Positions 60,334 to 64,000 of a DNA stretch of 64,000 bases are shown here, piece by piece. A program made the position numbers and the translations under genes. Within the stretch, counting starts at the first letter, position 1, and each line of letters opens with the position of its first letter. The notes under the pieces were generated by a model, which ran no database searches, was not told the DNA's origin, and saw only the letters and a program-made list of their open reading frames with translations. The stretch comes from Pseudonocardia hydrocarbonoxydans (lineage in GTDB: Bacteria; Actinomycetota; Actinomycetes; Mycobacteriales; Pseudonocardiaceae), in NCBI RefSeq assembly GCF_006539565.1, contig NZ_BJNG01000001.1, positions 1-64,000 on the forward strand. Reading direction: 5' to 3'.

Positions 60334-60789
60334 TCAGAGGTCGAACTCGCTCGGCGCGATCCCGACCGCGAGGCACGCCTCACGCACGGCCTGCTGCTCG
60401 TCCTTGTCGAAGTCGCCGTCGGCTCCGCCGACGATGATGCCGACCTGGATGACGGCCCGGGCCGCGGGCGGGTCCTTCTTCAGCTTGCCGATCGTGGCGA
60501 TCGCCTCGACCTTGCCGAAGTCGTAGTCCGACTCCAGCTTCGAGGCGTAGAAGGTGAAGTGGTCCTGCAGCTCGCTGGGCTCGAAGACCTTCAGCGCCTC
60601 GTTGCTGCCGATGAAGCCCGCGGTCTTGCGCCGCTCGTCGGCGGTGATGGTGCCGTCGGCGGCGGCGATGAGCGCGCACATCGCCATGCTCGCCTTGGCG
60701 AAGTCCTTGGACTTGAACTTGGCGACCTCGGTGGTGGCGGTGGCCTGCAGGCCGGCCATCCGGGTCTTGAGCTGGTCGAAGAAGCCCAT
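60334..60789 (-). CDS. terB: TerB family protein
   Basis: A 151-residue helical protein: GFFDQLKTRMAGLQATATTE, FAKASMAMCALIAAADGTIT, DERRKTAGFIG and VGIIVGGADGDFDKDEQQAV. Paired D/DG loops are typical of TerB metal-binding helices. It is last in a minus-strand operon after the HAD gene, with a 30-base gap. Confidence 0.93.
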   Translation of the reverse strand: MGFFDQLKTRMAGLQATATTEVAKFKSKDFAKASMAMCALIAAADGTITADERRKTAGFIGSNEALKVFEPSELQDHFTFYASKLESDYDFGKVEAIATIGKLKKDPPAARAVIQVGIIVGGADGDFDKDEQQAVREACLAVGIAPSEFDL

Positions 60790-60819
60790 GGTGTCGCAAT
60801 CGTCCTCTCGTCGGAGGGT

Positions 60820-61662
60820 TCACACCCTGCCATGCGCCGCGGTGCGCCTCCGCACCGCCGACGTCTGCACCGCCAACTCCCGGAGGTGCCCCAGGAGTTC
60901 CGCGCCCGCCGCACCTCCGCGCGCGGTGGTGACGATGAGGCCGTCGCGGGTCCAGCCGGTGTCGTGCAGCTCGCCGTGGGCGGGGCGGACGGGGTGGTCG
61001 ACGGCGTCGAGGAGGTCGGCGTCGAGCAGGGAGTCGCCTGCGGCCAGGGTGCGGTGCGCGCCCAGCCGGGCCGCGACCTCGCGGGCCGCGGCCGACTTCG
61101 TCAGCGCCCGCGGCACGGCGTAGACCTTGCGGCCCTGCAGCGACACCGACCAGCCGCCCTCGGCGCACCAGCCGGACAGCGCCTCCACCCAGCCTGCGGG
61201 CACGGCGGCGCGGTCGACCACGGCGTAGCAGAACAGGTCGCTCGCGGTGCGCCGGTTGAGCACGAAGTCGCCGCTCACCCGCGCCAGGTGCTCCTGCACC
61301 CCGGCCAGCGGCGCGCAGCCCGTCAGTCGCTCGCGGACCACCGCGGCCCAGTCGGGATCCGGTTCGCCGTCGACGAGCAGGTGCCCGCCGTTGGCGGCGA
61401 TCGCGTACCGCGGCGGCGCCCCGGGCAGGTGCACGCGGGCGAGCTGCTCGGGGGTGCGGGTCGTCGTGGGGACGACCTCGGCGACCCCGCGCAGCGCGGC
61501 GAACGCGGCCACCGCGTCCTCGGTCATGAACGACAGCGGGGCTCCGCGGTACACCTCCACACACAGCAGGCGCGGGGCGTCGGGATCGGGCATCCGCAGG
61601 TCGAGCGCGGCGGCGGAGTAGATCAGGGTGCGGTCGAGGTCGAGGAACGCGGCGACGGTCAC
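60820..61662 (-). CDS. HAD-superfamily hydrolase of the ter module
   Basis: A 280-residue phosphatase-fold protein. The motif I nucleophile is DLDRT (FLDLDRTLIYSAAALD), motif II PTTTRT, and a late acidic motif GDSLLDADLL. It overlaps the StiP-like gene as GTGA. HAD, StiP-type and TRSP-type PRTase genes form the nucleotide-like biosynthetic module found with terB/terD genes. Confidence 0.85.
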   Translation of the reverse strand: MTVAAFLDLDRTLIYSAAALDLRMPDPDAPRLLCVEVYRGAPLSFMTEDAVAAFAALRGVAEVVPTTTRTPEQLARVHLPGAPPRYAIAANGGHLLVDGEPDPDWAAVVRERLTGCAPLAGVQEHLARVSGDFVLNRRTASDLFCYAVVDRAAVPAGWVEALSGWCAEGGWSVSLQGRKVYAVPRALTKSAAAREVAARLGAHRTLAAGDSLLDADLLDAVDHPVRPAHGELHDTGWTRDGLIVTTARGGAAGAELLGHLRELAVQTSAVRRRTAAHGRV

Positions 61663-62804
61663 CGGCGTGTGCCCGTCGCCGCGGCCAGGCCGTCGGCCCC
61701 CGTGGCGCCCCGGGTGAAGCGCGGGTGGATCAGCCCGACGCAGCTGTAGGGCAGGTCCCCGGCCTCGTCCTCGGGGACCTGCTCCACCGGCACGCCGCGC
61801 TGTGCCGCCAGCATCCGCACGTGCGCGAGGTCGGCCTCCGGCGCCCCGGCCCGCGTCAGGACCTTCCACGGGACGCGGCGCAGCAGCACGCGCGTGGTCT
61901 CGCCGACCCCGGGCTTGACCAGGTTGACGTCGCCGATCCCGTACTCGGCCACGATGCGTTCGACGGCGGCCCAGCCGGCGTGGTCGGGCTCGCGGTCGGC
62001 GGGGGCGGTGGTGTCGGTGACGTCGGGGAACCGCGCGGTGACGGCGTCGAGGAAGGCGTTCGAGACGTCGGCACCGGCCAGCTCGGCGTAGAACTTGGCG
62101 CCGTGGAACTGACCGGGCCCGATGAGCCGGTCGTTGAGCACGGTCCGCGACACCAGGCCGGACACCGTGGAGTTCAGGCACGCCGAGGCGATCAGCCAGT
62201 CGTCGCGGGTGCCGAAGGTGCGGGCGCAGCGGCCCGGGTCGGCGAGCACGGCGAGGTCGGGGTCGAAGGCGGTGCCCTCCAGGGCCGCGGCCAGTTCCCG
62301 GTTGATCGCGCCCTTGCCGGTCCAGCCGTCGACGAACACCACCCGCGACGGGTCGTGGTGGGCCGCGAGGTGGTCGAGCGCGACGCGGTCGATGCCGCGG
62401 CCCCGCACGATCGACACGGCGTAGTGCGGCAGCTCCAGCCCGTGCCGGGCCGCGGCCCAGCGGCGCAGCAGGATCCCGACCGGCGTGCCGGCGCGGGCCA
62501 GCGAGGCCAGCACGACGTCGGGCCCGCGCTCGCGCAGCACCAGCTCGGTGACGGTGCCGACGGCCTGCGCCAGCCGGCCCGCCGTGGCGGCCAGGGCGCC
62601 GTCGTAGACCCGCAGATAGGCGGCGTCGGGCTGGAACTCCACCGGCAGCGACTCCGCGTAGTGCGCCCCGCCGCTCTGGATCGCCTCCTCGCGCTCCTCG
62701 GTGGGGGTCTCCAGCTCCACCCCGGACAGGTCGGTGAGCAGCCACGCCACCTCGTCGGGGGCGTAGCTGCCGAACGCGGGACCGCGCAGCGGCTCGGGGG
62801 TCAC
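61659..62804 (-). CDS. StiP/PRTase-like protein of the ter module
   Basis: A 381-residue protein of the StiP-like phosphoribosyltransferase family. FGSYAPDEVAWLLTDLSGVE, EEREEAIQSGGAHYAESLPV, VLASLARAGTPVGILLRRW, VVFVDGWTGKGAINRELAAA and PYSCVGLIHPRFTRG are typical. The PRPP-loop-like VFVDGWTGKG suggests nucleotide-like synthesis. The product of these ter modules is not known. Overlaps both neighbours by four bases. Confidence 0.85.
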   Translation of the reverse strand: MTPEPLRGPAFGSYAPDEVAWLLTDLSGVELETPTEEREEAIQSGGAHYAESLPVEFQPDAAYLRVYDGALAATAGRLAQAVGTVTELVLRERGPDVVLASLARAGTPVGILLRRWAAARHGLELPHYAVSIVRGRGIDRVALDHLAAHHDPSRVVFVDGWTGKGAINRELAAALEGTAFDPDLAVLADPGRCARTFGTRDDWLIASACLNSTVSGLVSRTVLNDRLIGPGQFHGAKFYAELAGADVSNAFLDAVTARFPDVTDTTAPADREPDHAGWAAVERIVAEYGIGDVNLVKPGVGETTRVLLRRVPWKVLTRAGAPEADLAHVRMLAAQRGVPVEQVPEDEAGDLPYSCVGLIHPRFTRGATGADGLAAATGTRR

Positions 62805-64000
62805 GGGGTGATCACCAGGGTGGTCCTCCGGGTCAGCGGGGCGAGGCGGGCGAGCAGGCCGTCGTGCAGGGCCGGGGTGACCGCGGGCGGGTCGACCACG
62901 ACGGCGACGTGGTCCCACGACCCGGGGCCGCCGAGGTTGTAGGCGAACCGCGGGCCCGGTCCGTCGGCGGGGTCGTCGTGGGCCGGGAACTCCAGGCCGC
63001 TGCGCAGGGCGTAGCCCGGTTCGTCCAGGACGACGGCGGGGGAGCGGGTGGTCGTGGAGAACCGGACGGTGCACCCGGCGTCGGCCAGGGTCTGCGCGAG
63101 GCGCAGCGGCAGCGCCATCAGCTCCTCGGTGCCCAGCACCAGCGTCGTCTCCCCGGGGCGGGCGCCCACGGACCGGGCCAGCGCGGGCAGGGCGGTGTCG
63201 AGCCGGGCGTGGTCGGCGGCGCGGAACCCGTGGCGCCCGCCGACCGGGAGCCCGGCGGGCCACCCGTGGTCGGCCAGGCGCACGACGGCGTCGCCCGGGC
63301 CCCGGCCGCCCGGGTCCCGGCCGCCCGAGTCCCGGCCGCCCGGGGACGGGTCCGGGAGGGGTGCCAGGTGGGCTGCCGCGCGCTCGGCGAGGTCGGCGGG
63401 CAGGGCCACCGTCGCCCGGCTCAGCGCCACCACGTCGACGCGGGCACCCAGCGCGCCGACGGCGTCGACGAGGGAGTCGTCGGGGCGGGCGTCCACCAGC
63501 GTCGCCACGACGTAGCGGGCGCGGGGGTGGGCCCGGTGCAGCGCGGTGATCGTGTTGACGACGGTGCGGCCGGTGCTGAGCTCGTCGTCGACCAGTACCA
63601 GGGGCCGGTCGCCGCGCAGCAGGGCGGGATCGGCGGGCAGCAGCAGGTGGTCGGTGGCGTGCGAGTGCTCCTCGGTGAACCCGCCTGCTGCAGCGAACCC
63701 GGCCACCGGGCGGCGGGTGGAGTGCAGGTAGTCGGACTGCAGCGCCTCCGCGACGCAGTGCCCGAGCGCGGTCGCGGTCTCCGCGTAGCCGAGCACCAGC
63801 GCGTCGGCGGGCGAGCGGCCCGCGCCGGCCGTCAGACCGAGGGTGATCGCGGCGCTCCGGTCGCCGCCGACGGCGCCGTGCAGCAGGTCGGTCGGCAGCG
63901 CCCGCGGCTCCCGGCCGGCGAGCACGTCGGCGACCAGTCCGCCCAGGAGCAGCCCGGCCGAGCGGACGAGCCGCGGATCGGTCGGCACGTGCTTGCCCAG
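62801..64000 (-). CDS. phosphoribosyltransferase with TRSP domain, partial at 5' end
   Basis: At least 399 residues, continuing past the window edge (in-frame LGKH before the GTG at 63988, so that codon is probably internal). The PRTase loop is LVLVDDELSTGRTVVNT; the C-terminal TRSP-like domain has LVLGTEELMALPLRLAQTLA and RSGLEFPAHDDP. A GGRDPGGRD-type linker separates the two parts. It is the first visible gene of the ter biosynthetic operon. Confidence 0.82.
   Translation of the reverse strand: MGKHVPTDPRLVRSAGLLLGGLVADVLAGREPRALPTDLLHGAVGGDRSAAITLGLTAGAGRSPADALVLGYAETATALGHCVAEALQSDYLHSTRRPVAGFAAAGGFTEEHSHATDHLLLPADPALLRGDRPLVLVDDELSTGRTVVNTITALHRAHPRARYVVATLVDARPDDSLVDAVGALGARVDVVALSRATVALPADLAERAAAHLAPLPDPSPGGRDSGGRDPGGRGPGDAVVRLADHGWPAGLPVGGRHGFRAADHARLDTALPALARSVGARPGETTLVLGTEELMALPLRLAQTLADAGCTVRFSTTTRSPAVVLDEPGYALRSGLEFPAHDDPADGPGPRFAYNLGGPGSWDHVAVVVDPPAVTPALHDGLLARLAPLTRRTTLVITP
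63300..63344. repeat. 15-bp tandem repeat in the PRTase linker
   Basis: Three copies of about CCCGGCCGCCCGGGT, encoding GGRDP/GGRDS on the minus strand, between the phosphoribosyltransferase and TRSP domains. Confidence 0.75.

Overview
The window is very GC-rich DNA with many GTG and TTG starts, ATGA/GTGA gene overlaps and leaderless-looking genes. It carries the mycobacterial-type thrS-HIT-pgsA-patA-pimA-pdxS order. This points to an actinomycete with phosphatidylinositol mannosides, most likely a member of the Pseudonocardiaceae; the exact genus is inference. I saw no rRNA, tRNA, CRISPR array or complete insertion sequence.

Region by region. (1) 0-7 kb: DUF3500 protein, class A penicillin-binding protein, alpha/beta hydrolase, and a SnoaL-like/LLM oxidoreductase pair. 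(2) 7.2-10 kb: four consecutive Roadblock-like or related small proteins. (3) 10.1-17 kb: conserved core block thrS, HIT hydrolase, pgsA, patA, pimA, LemA-like protein, pdxS. (4) 17.2-27.2 kb: GH16-like secreted protein with an Asp/Gly repeat and a substituted nucleophile, azlCD with a divergent XRE-cupin regulator, SDR-type protein, MFS transporter, EF-G2-like GTPase, ACT-malic enzyme, pdxT. (5) 27.2-53.4 kb: accessory segment between pdxT and yebC, which lie close together in mycobacteria. It starts with three 55-bp inverted-repeat elements around an AbiEi-like/DUF559-like gene, then a CtpC-like metal ATPase and larEBC. (6) 53.4-64 kb: yebC, an orphan GrpE/DnaK set with a third partner gene, and a ter module (DUF475/TerC, TerD, TerB, HAD, StiP-type and TRSP-type phosphoribosyltransferases).

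The most unusual part is about 33.4-50.3 kb. Homologues of the Nit1C (cyanide/nitrogen-starvation) cluster are present: AIR-synthase-like, Sll0783/MSMEG_0572-like, MSMEG_0565-like glycosyltransferase, MSMEG_0568-like radical SAM and MSMEG_0567-like GNAT. No nitrilase is visible. In its usual place is a cobalt-type nitrile hydratase operon (beta, alpha, His-rich accessory). Interleaved are homologues of all parts of the oxamate carbamoyltransferase system (FdrA, DUF1116, DUF2877) plus a carbamate kinase, and a translationally coupled phosphosulfolactate synthase (ComA) homologue and fumarase/aspartase-superfamily lyase resembling the bacterial coenzyme M XcbB1/XcbC1 pair. A persulfide/CoA-disulfide-reductase-like flavoprotein, an OsmC protein and a local XRE-cupin regulator are also there. 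Three intergenic regions of this locus share a CTATAGTAGA-type promoter motif, which argues for one regulon. A speculative chain is: nitrile or cyanamide hydration to an amide or ureido compound, phosphorolysis to carbamoyl phosphate, then ATP, ammonia and CO2 through carbamate kinase. The substrate is unknown and a C3 sulfonate branch may be involved.

All family assignments are by reading motifs; no database search was run.
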